From assembly GCA_910584045.1 (NCBI GenBank), contig CAJTYO010000011.1, positions 1 through 63,479 of the forward strand: 63,479 nucleotides of DNA, in the 5' to 3' direction. The notes below the pieces were generated by a model. The model was not told the DNA's origin, did no database searches, and saw nothing but the letters and a program-made list of their open reading frames with translations. How positions within the stretch are numbered: the stretch's first letter is position 1; every line of letters starts with the position of its first letter. Shown here one piece after another: positions 25,702 to 34,056 of the stretch. The DNA comes from an uncultured Oscillospiraceae bacterium (lineage in GTDB: Bacteria; Bacillota; Clostridia; Oscillospirales; Oscillospiraceae). Position numbers and translations under genes: made by a program.

Positions 25702-25807
25702 CCAAGCGAGGGGGGTCCAAACATTTTTCCCACTCATTAAAGCATCCGTAAATCCCTTGCGGCTCTAGGGCTGAACGCCCGTTACTTAAATTGATAACTT
25801 CGGCGAA
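25702..25807 (+). repeat. Island repeat, copy C, at the island-core boundary
   Basis: This copy shares a perfect 58-bp block with copy B (25750-25807) and a similar left part starting CCAAGCGAGGGG. Immediately to its right the sequence becomes GC-rich and reads as the end of a host-type gene. It is therefore the best candidate for the attachment junction between the island and the chromosome. Confidence 0.85.
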
Positions 25808-25882
25808 GGCCTCCGCCTCGCCAAGGATCGTATGGCGGAGAAAAATAACATCTACTTCACCAACCCCTCCTTTGACCGCTGA
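25796..25882 (+). pseudogene. 3' end of a host gene cut by the island
   Basis: A frame continues from the end of repeat copy C as NFGEGLRLAKDRMAEKNN, then IYFTNPSFDR and a TGA at 25880. It is GC-rich, reads well as protein and is followed by a good terminator. The in-frame TAA just upstream lies in the repeat. I infer that the island inserted in or near the 3' end of this gene. I could not identify the protein. Confidence 0.45.
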
Positions 25883-25925
25883 CACCCCGTCCCTCCTCTG
25901 TGGGGGCGTCCGGGGCGCAGGTTAA

Positions 25926-25965
25926 AAAGCCCATTCCCACGCCTGATGGTGTGGGAATGGGCTTT
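25926..25965 (+). terminator. Rho-independent terminator after the truncated host gene
   Basis: AAAGCCCATTCCCAC (25926-25940) is perfectly complementary to 25951-25965, with a 10-base loop. It lies 44 bases after the TGA of the truncated frame. It can also serve the leftward tspO gene. Confidence 0.85.
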
Positions 25966-26001
25966 CTGCAGGTCAAAAAAGTGGCGCAGGTGCTTTTTCT
26001 T

Positions 26002-26484
26002 TCAAGAAAAAATATCATTAAGCAAATATACACCCATATTCAGATATCCGGCGAAGGCGACCCACAGCAGATATGGAACCATCAGATATGCTGCCGCAGG
26101 TGAATGCTGGTGAAACAGGACCGTGACCGCCAGAATAAGCCCCCACAGAGCCACCAGCCAGAAAAATGCAAACAGGTACATCTCCAGATCAAAGAAAATA
26201 ATGGACCAGCAAAAGTTGAATGCCAGCTGCGCCCCATATATACTCAGCGCCATGCGCACGTTTCGTCTCGAGCCGCCGCTTTTCCAGACCAGATAGGAGG
26301 CAAGTCCCATCAGGATAAACAGGACCGTCCAGACCACCGGGAACAGCCAATCCGGCGGCGTCAGCGGCGGCTTGGCGGCGGTCTTGAACCGTTCCATCCC
26401 CTCCCGCGTCAGCAGCGTGGAGAGCCCTCCCACCGCCAGAGGTACAGCCAGGCAGATCATAAGCGCTTTGCAGTTTTTTGGCAT
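26002..26484 (-). CDS. TspO/MBR family membrane protein
   Basis: The 161-residue protein has five hydrophobic segments and the family's aromatic and proline pattern: KPPLTPPDWLFPVVWTVLF, MGLASYLVWK, YGAQLAFNFCWSIIFF and PYLLWVAFAGYLNMGVYLLN. TspO proteins bind porphyrins and similar ligands in the membrane and affect tetrapyrrole and stress metabolism. ATG 26484 is preferred because a G-rich site lies just upstream; a start 16 codons earlier would add non-family sequence. It is the first intact core gene right of the island. Confidence 0.9.
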   Translation of the reverse strand: MPKNCKALMICLAVPLAVGGLSTLLTREGMERFKTAAKPPLTPPDWLFPVVWTVLFILMGLASYLVWKSGGSRRNVRMALSIYGAQLAFNFCWSIIFFDLEMYLFAFFWLVALWGLILAVTVLFHQHSPAAAYLMVPYLLWVAFAGYLNMGVYLLNDIFS

Positions 26485-26544
26485 AAAACCACCCCCTTTG
26501 GCCCCAGTGTATGCCAAAAGGGGTGGTTTCATACGGCGGCTATC

Positions 26545-28485
26545 TTATTCCCGTATTCTGGTTACACAGCGCTCCAGACTGCACGCCTTCGTGCTGCCGT
26601 TGTCCACGTACTGCTCATAGACCGTCCCGCTGCCCAGCAGCTCCACATCCAAGAGATCCAGCTCCATGGTGTTGGGCGCGTCTTTTTTCGCCGCGGGGAC
26701 CAGCTTTCCCTTCCGGATGTAAAACACCACCTGGTTGAGGGGCTCCATCACCGTCCGCTCTCCCGCGCCCACATCAATGCAGGTAAAGCCTCCGGCGCTC
26801 CAGCGCACCTCCGTCATGGGCTCCGGCAGATAGACGATGCGGCCCTTCACGCCCTCCTCCAGAACGGGAGCAATCATAATGCTCTCGCCCACCAGCAGCT
26901 GATCCTCGATCTCCCGCGCCTTCTCGTCGCCGGGATATTCGAAGGCCAGGGGCTTAATCAGCATATCCCGCCGCAGGGCGGCCTTCATGAACTCGGAATA
27001 GAGATACGGCAGCAGCCGGTAGCGCAAGGAGATCACCGTGCGGAAGTCCTCCACATTCCGGAACCGGTAGCACTCCTGGTGCCGGGTGAAGATAGCGGTG
27101 TGATTGCGCATGAGGGGCGTGAACACCGACACGGCCAGCCACCGCAGCAGCAGCTCCCTGGTGGTGTTGCCGCCGAAGCCGCCGGTATCCGCGCCGCTGA
27201 ACAAAAAGCCGCACATGTTGAGGGACGGCATGTGGTACACGTTCTGCCGCAGCATCTCCCAGGTGGAGGCGTTGTCCCCCGTCCATATCCCGCCGTACCG
27301 GTGGGCCCCAATGTAGGACGAGCGGGAGAACAGCAGATACCGCCGGTCCAGCAGCCGTTCCAGCCCTTCTCCGGAGGCCCGTGTCATCATCGCGCCGAAC
27401 ATGTTGTGGACCTCATAGTTGCTCTTCACCCGCCCGTCGTCCAGGCGGTGGAAGAAGTCCTTAAAATCCGCAATATGGCGCTCCGGCTGGTCCGGGTCGC
27501 CCCGGACGGCGTCGGGCTTGTCCGTCTGTGCGCGGTACTCAGAGGAGAAGATGGCCGGCTCGTTCATATCGTTCCAGAAGCCCTCCAGCCCCATTTCCGT
27601 ATAGACCTTATACTGTTCCCCGAACCACGTCCGCACCTCTGCGCGCGTAAAATCCGGGAAATGGGTCATACCCGGCCAGACCTCCGCCTGGAAGTCCCCG
27701 CCCTCCCGGTTCTTGCAGAAATAACCGCGCTTCACGCCCTCGTCATAGACGGGATTTCCCGGCTCGATCTTGATGCCCGCGTCCACGATGGGGACCAGGT
27801 GGAGGCCTTTTTTCCTCAGCTCAGCCGTATATCCCGCCATATCGGGGAAACGCCGCCGGTTGACCGTGAAGTCGATGTACCGGTCCATGTAGTCGATGTC
27901 CAGACAGACGTAGTCCAACGGTACCCCCGCCGCCTGATGCCTGGCGGCGACGCGGCTGACGTCCCGCTCCGTCTTGTAGCCCCAGCGGCTCTGTCCGTAG
28001 CCAAAAGCCCACAGGGGCGGCAGGAAGCTCTGTCCGATCACGCCCAGAAACTGCCTGACCACATCATAGGCGCTATCCCCCTCCAGCATGTACAGCCGCA
28101 GGTCCGCTGTGTCGCACCGCACTGTCAGCCGTCCGTCCCCGCCGGCGTCGATGTCGAACGTCACCTTCGCCGGCGTATCAAAGAACGCGCCGAAGTGCCG
28201 CGCCCCGTCCACAACGATGAAATTATGGGCCCCGTACATGGAGGGCATATCGTCCTTGTGGTGGGGGTCGTCGTAGTTAAAGCTGATGTAGCGGTGCCCG
28301 CGCTTGTTGACGCCCCGCATACTCTCCCCCAGACCGTAGACGGCCTCGTCCGCCGCCAGCTTGCAGGTAAATACCAGCTTCTCCCCGATCTCCGGGGTGA
28401 AATGGAGAAGCCGGACTCCCTCCTGAACCTCCTCCGTCACCGCGCCGGTCTCCACAGGCTCGCCGTAGGTAAAACGACAAATCAT
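26545..28485 (-). CDS. Glycoside hydrolase family 31 alpha-glucosidase
   Basis: The 646-residue enzyme is a cytosolic GH31 hydrolase with no signal peptide. The N-terminal beta domain contains YGLGESMRGVNKRG, and the barrel begins near FGYGQSRWGYKTERDV. The nucleophile Asp is in GFWNDMNEPAIF, the acid/base Asp is in WTGDNAS, and FSGADTGGFGGN follows. It removes alpha-linked glucose or xylose from short oligosaccharides. It stands alone, transcribed from a consensus-like promoter, with no transporter nearby, so its natural sugar cannot be read from context. Confidence 0.93.
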   Translation of the reverse strand: MICRFTYGEPVETGAVTEEVQEGVRLLHFTPEIGEKLVFTCKLAADEAVYGLGESMRGVNKRGHRYISFNYDDPHHKDDMPSMYGAHNFIVVDGARHFGAFFDTPAKVTFDIDAGGDGRLTVRCDTADLRLYMLEGDSAYDVVRQFLGVIGQSFLPPLWAFGYGQSRWGYKTERDVSRVAARHQAAGVPLDYVCLDIDYMDRYIDFTVNRRRFPDMAGYTAELRKKGLHLVPIVDAGIKIEPGNPVYDEGVKRGYFCKNREGGDFQAEVWPGMTHFPDFTRAEVRTWFGEQYKVYTEMGLEGFWNDMNEPAIFSSEYRAQTDKPDAVRGDPDQPERHIADFKDFFHRLDDGRVKSNYEVHNMFGAMMTRASGEGLERLLDRRYLLFSRSSYIGAHRYGGIWTGDNASTWEMLRQNVYHMPSLNMCGFLFSGADTGGFGGNTTRELLLRWLAVSVFTPLMRNHTAIFTRHQECYRFRNVEDFRTVISLRYRLLPYLYSEFMKAALRRDMLIKPLAFEYPGDEKAREIEDQLLVGESIMIAPVLEEGVKGRIVYLPEPMTEVRWSAGGFTCIDVGAGERTVMEPLNQVVFYIRKGKLVPAAKKDAPNTMELDLLDVELLGSGTVYEQYVDNGSTKACSLERCVTRIRE

Positions 28486-28514
28486 GTCTTTTTCCTCCCT
28501 GTTTTATTGCTGCT

Positions 28515-28543
28515 ATTATACTGGAAGAGCGGCCCCAGTGCAA
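28515..28543 (-). promoter_or_regulatory. Promoter of the GH31 gene
   Basis: On the minus strand TTGCAC (28543-28538), a 17-base spacer and TATAAT (28520-28515) lie 30 bases before the start codon. Confidence 0.75.
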
Positions 28544-28907
28544 TAGTTACTTTGCCTCCGGCGCATAAAATCTTCGCCGCCTGGGGCGGGCTTTTTGACA
28601 GTACGACTCGGCGGAACCGAGCTCCGCCGAGATTTCATCGGAATTGCCCACGCCGCCGGGCCGGACAGGACGGGCGTGAAGCTTAAAGGTCACCGTTACA
28701 TTCGCCGCAAAAGATAGCTCCTGACACCGTCTCTTTCCAGACGTGCCGGGAGTTTTTTTCCTTATCTTTATAGCATTGCGGAAAACCCCTTATTTTTTCG
28801 AATTTGCAGCCGGTTATGTGGGTGTAAGCAAGAGGGATCGAGAGTTTGAGAAAGTACACTTTTTCAAACTCCCGATCCCTGCTTTGCGTCTGGTTTTGGG
28901 CTGAATA

Positions 28908-28950
28908 GAGGAGGGAAAGCGCGGAGCGCCGCTCCATGCTTTCCCTCCTC
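28908..28950. terminator. Long GC-rich hairpin in the intergenic stretch
   Basis: GAGGAGGGAAAGC (28908-28920) pairs perfectly with 28938-28950, with a further GGAGC/GCTCC inner stem. There is no long T-tract. It may be a terminator remnant or a structured repeat. Confidence 0.45.
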
Positions 28951-28983
28951 TGCGTCGATTTTCTCTCTTATATATCAAAAATT

Positions 28984-29010
28984 CCGCCCGCGTCCCGGAA
29001 ACGCGGGCGG
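28984..29010 (-). terminator. Terminator of the DUF378 gene
   Basis: CCGCCCGCGT (28984-28993) pairs with 29001-29010 around a seven-base loop. On the minus strand it is followed by ATTTTTG, 22 bases past the stop codon. Confidence 0.8.
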
Positions 29011-29032
29011 GATTTCTGCGCGCCGCGTCCGC

Positions 29033-29245
29033 TCAGGCCGCCGCCTCGCTGGGCACTCTCTCCCGGAACAGCAGGGAGATGCACCACAGCCCGCCCAGGC
29101 CCACCAGGGCGTAAATCACGCGGGAGAAAACTGCCATCTGCCCGCCAAAGATAAAGGCCACCAGGTCCAGCCCGAACAGGCCGATCACGCCCCAGTTCAG
29201 TGCGCCGATCACCACCAGGGCCAGCGCGATCCGATCCAAAACCAT
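29033..29245 (-). CDS. DUF378 family small membrane protein
   Basis: The 70-residue product has two membrane segments (ALALVVIGALNWGVIGLFG and VIYALVGLGGLWCISLLF). The GALNWGxxG motif is typical of DUF378 proteins. These are short membrane proteins of unknown role found in many bacteria. GGAGGTAACG precedes the ATG. It is a single gene with its own terminator. Confidence 0.88.
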   Translation of the reverse strand: MVLDRIALALVVIGALNWGVIGLFGLDLVAFIFGGQMAVFSRVIYALVGLGGLWCISLLFRERVPSEAAA

Positions 29246-29402
29246 ACTACGTTACCTCCTATTTTATATCGCAAAACCGGCCATGCGTCCGTGACCGCTC
29301 CGAGCGCGGAAAAGCGCCGCGTTCTCCGGCCTGCCGTTCGTACCGGTTCACGGATGTATTTTTTCCGTTCCGTGGACCAATATTCATACAAAAAGTGGCA
29401 AA

Positions 29403-29435
29403 AAATCGTCTCTATCCAGTGGATAGAGACGATTT
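29403..29435 (-). terminator. Terminator of the chemoreceptor-like gene
   Basis: AAATCGTCTCTATCC (29403-29417) is perfectly complementary to 29421-29435 with a three-base loop. On the minus strand it is followed by TTTTTT. Confidence 0.9.
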
Positions 29436-29455
29436 GTATGTAAAATGTGCGGCCG

Positions 29456-30727
29456 TCAGCTGATTCGAAGCGCACGCAGCGCCTCCCGCAGCCGGTCCAG
29501 GCGCTCCCGCAGCAGCTGAGCGGATCGGGCGTTGCGCTGTATGGCGGCCTGATCCTCTCTGGCCAGGGCGCTCAGACGCTTGGCCTGCCGCAGTGTGCCG
29601 GCCATATCCTGCTCCTGGCTTCCGGTCGCGTCGGAGGCCCGCCGGCACAGCTCTCGGCTGCCGGCGGTGATCTCCTGCAGCTCCCGCCGGACGGCGGCGG
29701 CCAGGGCCGTACCCTCCCGAATGGTCTGGCCCACCTCGCCTGTCACCGCGGCGGCGGCCTGGGCGGCCTGGGCGCTGCGGGAGGCCAGCACTCGCAGCTC
29801 GCTGGCCACGATGGCGAAGCCCTTCCCGTTCACCCCGGCCCCGGCGGCCTCCACATAGGCCGTCCGGGCCAGCACGCTGCACTGGAAGGCGGCGGTCTCC
29901 ATGTCCTTCACCAGCGTGCCGGTCTCCGCGGCGCAGGCGCTGATGCGGTCCACGGCCCCCGCCAGCTCCCCCAGGCGCTGGTCGTAGCGCTCCAGCTGCC
30001 GGAGGAGTCGCTCCGCCGCGTCCCAGGTCTCCCCGCTTCCCCCGCTCTGGCGGCGCAGCTGCTCCGCCAGCCGCTCCAGGGACCAGTCCAGGGCGTCCCG
30101 GGCCTGCTTCTGCCGGTCGCCGCTCTGGGAGAGGGCCGCCGTCTCCCGCGCCAGGGTCTCGAATTGTCCGGCGGTCTGCTCCAGCGAGCTGCGAACGGAC
30201 CCCAGAGTCCCCCGCAGTGCCTGAGACAGGCCGTCCAGCGCGGCGCAGACCCCGCCGCACTCCTCGGCCCGGCCGCAGCCCAGCCGGGCCGTCAGATCGC
30301 CTGCGGCCATCCGCTCGAGCACGCGCTGCATTTCCAGCAGGCAGTCCGTATTCCGCTGTCCCAGTCCCTCCACGCTGGACAGCAGCAGTTCCGCTTCCCG
30401 GGAGGTGCGGGGGATGGAGGCCAGCGGTTGGGACAGATCGCCCCCGGCGGCCAGGGCGACCGCCTCCGCCGCCCGGGAGAGGGGGCGGAGATACTGCCGG
30501 TCCACAAAGCGCAGCAGCAGCGCCCCCGCCCCAACGGCGGCCAGCAAGGCCAGCAGCGCCCCCGCCGCCAGCAATCCGGTTCTGCCCGCCTCCCGCGCGG
30601 CGGGATAGGCGGCGGTAAAGCCCAGAAGGGTCAGAAGGGCGAAGAGAACCGCCATTCCGACGGCCACAGGCCGCAGAACGCGGCCGGACAGGGACGGTCC
30701 GCCCGTCTGCCGCTCCGGTTTTTCCAT
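29456..30727 (-). CDS. Methyl-accepting chemotaxis protein-like signal transducer
   Basis: The 423-residue protein has two adjacent membrane segments (about residues 20-75) and no extracytoplasmic sensor domain of any size. HAMP-like helices and a coiled signalling domain follow. The hairpin tip is recognisable in TAYVEAAGAGVNGKGFAIVASELRVLA read in two parts: EAAGAG for the usual EAARAGE, and GFAIVASELRVLAS for GFAVVA-EVR-LA. ATG 30727 has GGCGGAG upstream. Reduced length and the altered tip suggest a divergent transducer that may signal to something other than flagella. No che genes are nearby. Confidence 0.8.
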   Translation of the reverse strand: MEKPERQTGGPSLSGRVLRPVAVGMAVLFALLTLLGFTAAYPAAREAGRTGLLAAGALLALLAAVGAGALLLRFVDRQYLRPLSRAAEAVALAAGGDLSQPLASIPRTSREAELLLSSVEGLGQRNTDCLLEMQRVLERMAAGDLTARLGCGRAEECGGVCAALDGLSQALRGTLGSVRSSLEQTAGQFETLARETAALSQSGDRQKQARDALDWSLERLAEQLRRQSGGSGETWDAAERLLRQLERYDQRLGELAGAVDRISACAAETGTLVKDMETAAFQCSVLARTAYVEAAGAGVNGKGFAIVASELRVLASRSAQAAQAAAAVTGEVGQTIREGTALAAAVRRELQEITAGSRELCRRASDATGSQEQDMAGTLRQAKRLSALAREDQAAIQRNARSAQLLRERLDRLREALRALRIS

Positions 30728-30995
30728 TGTCTCCGCCTTCCTTCCGCCCTGGGGCTCAGATTTCGCAATATCTGGCATTGTACCATTTCTGACGGAGAAA
30801 AGCAAGGCTCCCAACCGATTTCCGGCCGGCGGCGGCCGTGCAGCGGCCTATGTCCGAGATTTCATGACCAACAGGCGGCAAATGTGTTGACAAGTCGCGG
30901 GAAAAAGCCGTCAAACGGCTTGAAAAATGTGGATGGAGTATGTATAATTAAGCTGGCTTCGCCCAAAAATGACTGCGTCAAGAAAGGATGAGAAC

Positions 30996-33209
30996 ATGAG
31001 AATGAGAAAGAGACTGCTGACCCTGCTGATGGTCCTCTCCCTCCTGCTCCAGGTGTGCCCGGCGGCACTGGCGGCGGAGGATAAGGACCGGGAGACGGAC
31101 TTCTTCACCGACCAGCCCCATGCCGATGTGGACTATGCCGATATGGTCTACAAGCACATTGACGGCGCGCCTATTCTGGCCGAAATGGAGGATATCCGCG
31201 AGCTGCTGTCCGACGGCGGGAATGAAAAGGCGGTGGAGGAGAAGTTCAACGGCTTCACCGACCAGTTCATGGAGATCGTCACCATGTATTCCCTGCTGAA
31301 TATCCAGACCTATCAGGACGTCACCGACGAGGCCGCCGCCGCGGAGCTGGAGTACGCCACCACCCTGTACATGACCGTGGCCGACGGCCTGATTCTGCTG
31401 ATTCAGGACATCCTGGAGTCCCCCTGCGACGGCTTCCTCCGCCCCCAGCTGACGGAGGAGGACATTGAGTACTACACCGGATACGAGGCCCTGACCGAGG
31501 AGCAGCTGGCCCTGTCCGCCAAGGAGACGGCCCTGGTCAACGAATACATGGCCGCCGCCTACAAGGTCTACACCGCCGAGTACGAGGGCAGGGAGTGGGA
31601 CGACGCGTCCCTGGCCAAGGCCCTGGCCGCCGGCGATATGGACGAGGAGACCTATTCCGCCGTTTCCCTCGCCGTGGCCAGGAATAAGAACGCCGCTCTG
31701 GGCGGCATCTATCTGCGCATGGTGGAGGTGCGCGAGGCCATCGCCGCCAGCAACGGCTATGACAACTACGCCGACTACGCCTACGAGGAGGTCTACCAGC
31801 GGGACTACACCCAGAAGGAGATCCACTCCTTCCACCAGGCGGTGAAGCAGGACGTCGTCCCTCTGTACGACGCGCTGTACCAGCTGTATTACTACGAGTC
31901 CGACAACCCCGTCTACACCGGGGACTATGCCGGGGACGTTGCGCTGGATATGATCGAGCCCTATGTCGGCCGTCTCTCCAGCGAGCTGGCCGAGGCCTTC
32001 GCCTATATGCGTGAGCATGGGCTTTACGACATCGGCTACAGCGATACCAAGGGCGAGGCGGGCTTCACAACCCTGCTGGACAGCTACGGGGCCCCCTTCT
32101 ATTTCAACGCCCCCTCCGGGGACCTCTACGATTTCTCCACCGCCATCCATGAGTTTGGCCACTACAACAACTTCTACTGGCAGAAGGCGGGATGGAACGA
32201 GAGCAGCAAAGCCATCGACATTGCCGAGGTCCATTCCCAGGGCATGGAGCTGCTGTTCACCCGCTTCTATGAGGACATCTTCGACAGCGCCGAGGACGCC
32301 CAGGCGGTGCAGGACTACCTGCTGCTGAACCTGTCCAGCGCCCTGATCACCGGGTGCCTCTACGACGAGCTCCAGCAGTTTGTCTACGCCGAGGAAGACC
32401 TGACCCTGGAGAAGATCAACCGCGAGTTCTGCCGTCTGTGCAAGGACTACGGCCTGATGCCGGAGGACGACGAGCGGGAGGAGCTGTACAGCTGGTATAA
32501 CGTGCCCCACACCTTTACCAGCCCCTGCTACTATATCAGCTACGCAGTCTCCGCCGCCGGCGCCTTCTCCTTCTGGCTGGATGCCCAGGACGACTACTTT
32601 GCCGCCGTGGACGACTATCTGAAGTTCACCGCCCTGGATGCTGCTTACGGCTTCCAGGAGAGCTTTGAGGCGCTGGGCATGGAGTCCCCCATTGATCCGA
32701 AGTATGTGGAGGACCTGAGCGGGACGCTCTGGGAGATGCTGGAGCTGGAGGCGCGCCTTGCGGCGCTGGAGGAGACCACGGCCGCGCCCGCTGACCTGGA
32801 TCTCAACGCCTGGTTCGCCCGCGAGGTGGCCGCCCTGTACGGTATGGGCGCCATCCAGGCCGACGAGGACGGGCTTCTCCGCCCCTGCGACCTGGCTATC
32901 TGGAACGACGCGGTGGCCCTGGTGGAGCAGATCATTGACGGTCTGCCCGCCCCGGAGGACGGTGAGGCCGTTATCACCCGCGTGGAGTTCGCCCGTCTGC
33001 TGGCGGAGAATCTGGAGCTGGATCAGTCGGACAGCGCGCCCTTCTCCGACACGGACGACGGCGCGGTGGCGGCCCTTGCGGCCCTGGGGGCTGTCAACGG
33101 CTATGCCGACGGGACCTTCCGGCCCGATCAGCCCATCAGCCGCGCCGAGATGTGGGTTGTGGTCTACCGGCTGCTGGTCAGTCTGGTGGACCAGCTGATG
33201 GCCGCGTAA
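30996..33209 (+). CDS. Secreted M3-like metallopeptidase with C-terminal SLH sequence
   Basis: The 737-residue protein has a signal peptide (RKRLLTLLMVLSLLLQ, cleaved after about AALAA). An oligoendopeptidase F-like body carries the zinc site AIHEFGHYNNF near residue 385, with E in IAEVHSQGMELLF as third ligand. The C-terminal 140 residues carry SLH-type repeats, ending in NGYADGTFRPDQPISRAEM, so the enzyme is probably held at the cell wall. ATG 30996 is chosen for its AGGATG site and because the signal peptide begins there. It degrades peptides outside the cell. SLH-anchored M3-like peptidases are uncommon; most family members are cytosolic. Confidence 0.85.
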   Translation: MRMRKRLLTLLMVLSLLLQVCPAALAAEDKDRETDFFTDQPHADVDYADMVYKHIDGAPILAEMEDIRELLSDGGNEKAVEEKFNGFTDQFMEIVTMYSLLNIQTYQDVTDEAAAAELEYATTLYMTVADGLILLIQDILESPCDGFLRPQLTEEDIEYYTGYEALTEEQLALSAKETALVNEYMAAAYKVYTAEYEGREWDDASLAKALAAGDMDEETYSAVSLAVARNKNAALGGIYLRMVEVREAIAASNGYDNYADYAYEEVYQRDYTQKEIHSFHQAVKQDVVPLYDALYQLYYYESDNPVYTGDYAGDVALDMIEPYVGRLSSELAEAFAYMREHGLYDIGYSDTKGEAGFTTLLDSYGAPFYFNAPSGDLYDFSTAIHEFGHYNNFYWQKAGWNESSKAIDIAEVHSQGMELLFTRFYEDIFDSAEDAQAVQDYLLLNLSSALITGCLYDELQQFVYAEEDLTLEKINREFCRLCKDYGLMPEDDEREELYSWYNVPHTFTSPCYYISYAVSAAGAFSFWLDAQDDYFAAVDDYLKFTALDAAYGFQESFEALGMESPIDPKYVEDLSGTLWEMLELEARLAALEETTAAPADLDLNAWFAREVAALYGMGAIQADEDGLLRPCDLAIWNDAVALVEQIIDGLPAPEDGEAVITRVEFARLLAENLELDQSDSAPFSDTDDGAVAALAALGAVNGYADGTFRPDQPISRAEMWVVVYRLLVSLVDQLMAA

Positions 33210-33339
33210 GACGGGCGGCAGACACGCCGTTCTTTTGAAAAAGAGGCGTGTCAGGAAAACTTTTCCGCGAAGCTGCGCAGCGCTCCCGCTTCCTCACGGC
33301 GGCGCGCTGCGGTTTTAGAGGGATCGCAGTTATGAAAAA

Positions 33340-33376
33340 AGGAGGCCTCCGGATGCGAAAGCATCCGGGGGCCTCC
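33340..33376. terminator. Bidirectional terminator between the peptidase and spoIIIAH
   Basis: AGGAGGCCTCCGGATGC (33340-33356) pairs with 33361-33376 around a GAAA tetraloop with one bulge. On the minus strand TTTTTT follows, so it ends the spoIIIA operon. It also serves the rightward peptidase gene. Confidence 0.88.
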
Positions 33377-33384
33377 TGCTGTTT

Positions 33385-34029
33385 CTATTCCGCCTCCATG
33401 ATTTTGATCTGGTCGGCGGTGTACTCGGTCTCGTTCAGGACGATGTCGGTGATCTTTGCCACGTCCTCCATCTGCAGGCCGTCCTCGGCGGCGGAGACCA
33501 CCACGCTGATGCTGTTCTCTCCCATGAAAGCCACGCAGTCGGCATAGCCTTTGGCCACCACCAGGTTCTCAATCTGCCCCTCCAGCATGGTGTAACCGGC
33601 CAGCGTCTGGATGGCCCGGTTGGCGTCGTCCAGGGCGCTCTGCTCCACGTCCGGCTGGGCCGACGCCTCCCGCAGCAGGCGCAGGGCGTTGTCGCGGGAC
33701 TGCTGGCGGCTGAGGCGGGCGGTGTCGAAGTAGCTGCCGGCGGGCGCGGCGTCCCCGCCGGACGAACCGTCCTCTGTCAGGGTGGGCACGCCGCCCACCA
33801 GGGCCGCGTCGCCCAAAACCTTGGTGGCGCCGCCGCCGGCGCCGCTGCCGCCGTCGGACTGCTCCTGTTCGCCGGACAGGGGCTGGGCCTGGCCGCTGGC
33901 CGCCGTCTTGGGCGTATCGCCGGCCGTATCGCCCACATTGCCGGCATAGCGCCAGTTGAGATAGACCGCCGCGCATACAAACAGCAGCACCGTCGCCACC
34001 ATGGCGTTTCGTTTCCATTGGTTCCTCAT
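33385..34029 (-). CDS. spoIIIAH: Stage III sporulation protein AH
   Basis: The 214-residue protein has one N-terminal membrane helix (residues about 9-27), a low-complexity Gly/Ser/Ala linker and a C-terminal ring-building domain. Recognisable segments are ARLSRQQSRDNALRLLREA, YTMLEGQIENLVVAKGYAD and ISVVVSAAEDGLQMEDVA. It spans the mother-cell side of the outer forespore membrane and joins SpoIIQ or its substitute across the intermembrane space in the feeding-tube channel. It is the last gene of the operon, followed by a terminator. Confidence 0.95.
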   Translation of the reverse strand: MRNQWKRNAMVATVLLFVCAAVYLNWRYAGNVGDTAGDTPKTAASGQAQPLSGEQEQSDGGSGAGGGATKVLGDAALVGGVPTLTEDGSSGGDAAPAGSYFDTARLSRQQSRDNALRLLREASAQPDVEQSALDDANRAIQTLAGYTMLEGQIENLVVAKGYADCVAFMGENSISVVVSAAEDGLQMEDVAKITDIVLNETEYTADQIKIMEAE

Positions 34030-34056
34030 TCTGTTTTTCCTCCTAACAGCATCATT

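Larger units (their letters stand above)
28544..29032. other. Gene-free stretch with several hairpins
   Basis: I see no credible gene here. The stretch holds a TCGGCGGA/TCCGCCGA stem near 28,608-28,630, a long stem at 28833-28880 (AGGGATCG and AGTTTG paired with their complements) and a 13-bp perfect stem at 28908-28950 (GAGGAGGGAAAGC). The terminator of the DUF378 gene, at 28984-29010, closes it. Confidence 0.6.

Noticed and set aside
17857..25807. The three island repeats as a CRISPR array
   Set aside because: There are only three copies, kilobases apart and with genes between them, and no cas genes.
26104..28686. 860-residue plus-strand open frame
   Set aside because: It is antisense to the GH31 alpha-glucosidase and rich in His, Arg, Pro and Gly, as expected of a GC-rich shadow frame.
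28683..28937. 84-residue minus-strand frame in the gap between the GH31 and DUF378 genes
   Set aside because: It is composed mostly of the two hairpins, lacks a ribosome binding site and shows no protein-like pattern.
30978..32510. 510-residue minus-strand open frame
   Set aside because: It is antisense to the secreted peptidase, with low-complexity composition and no start site.
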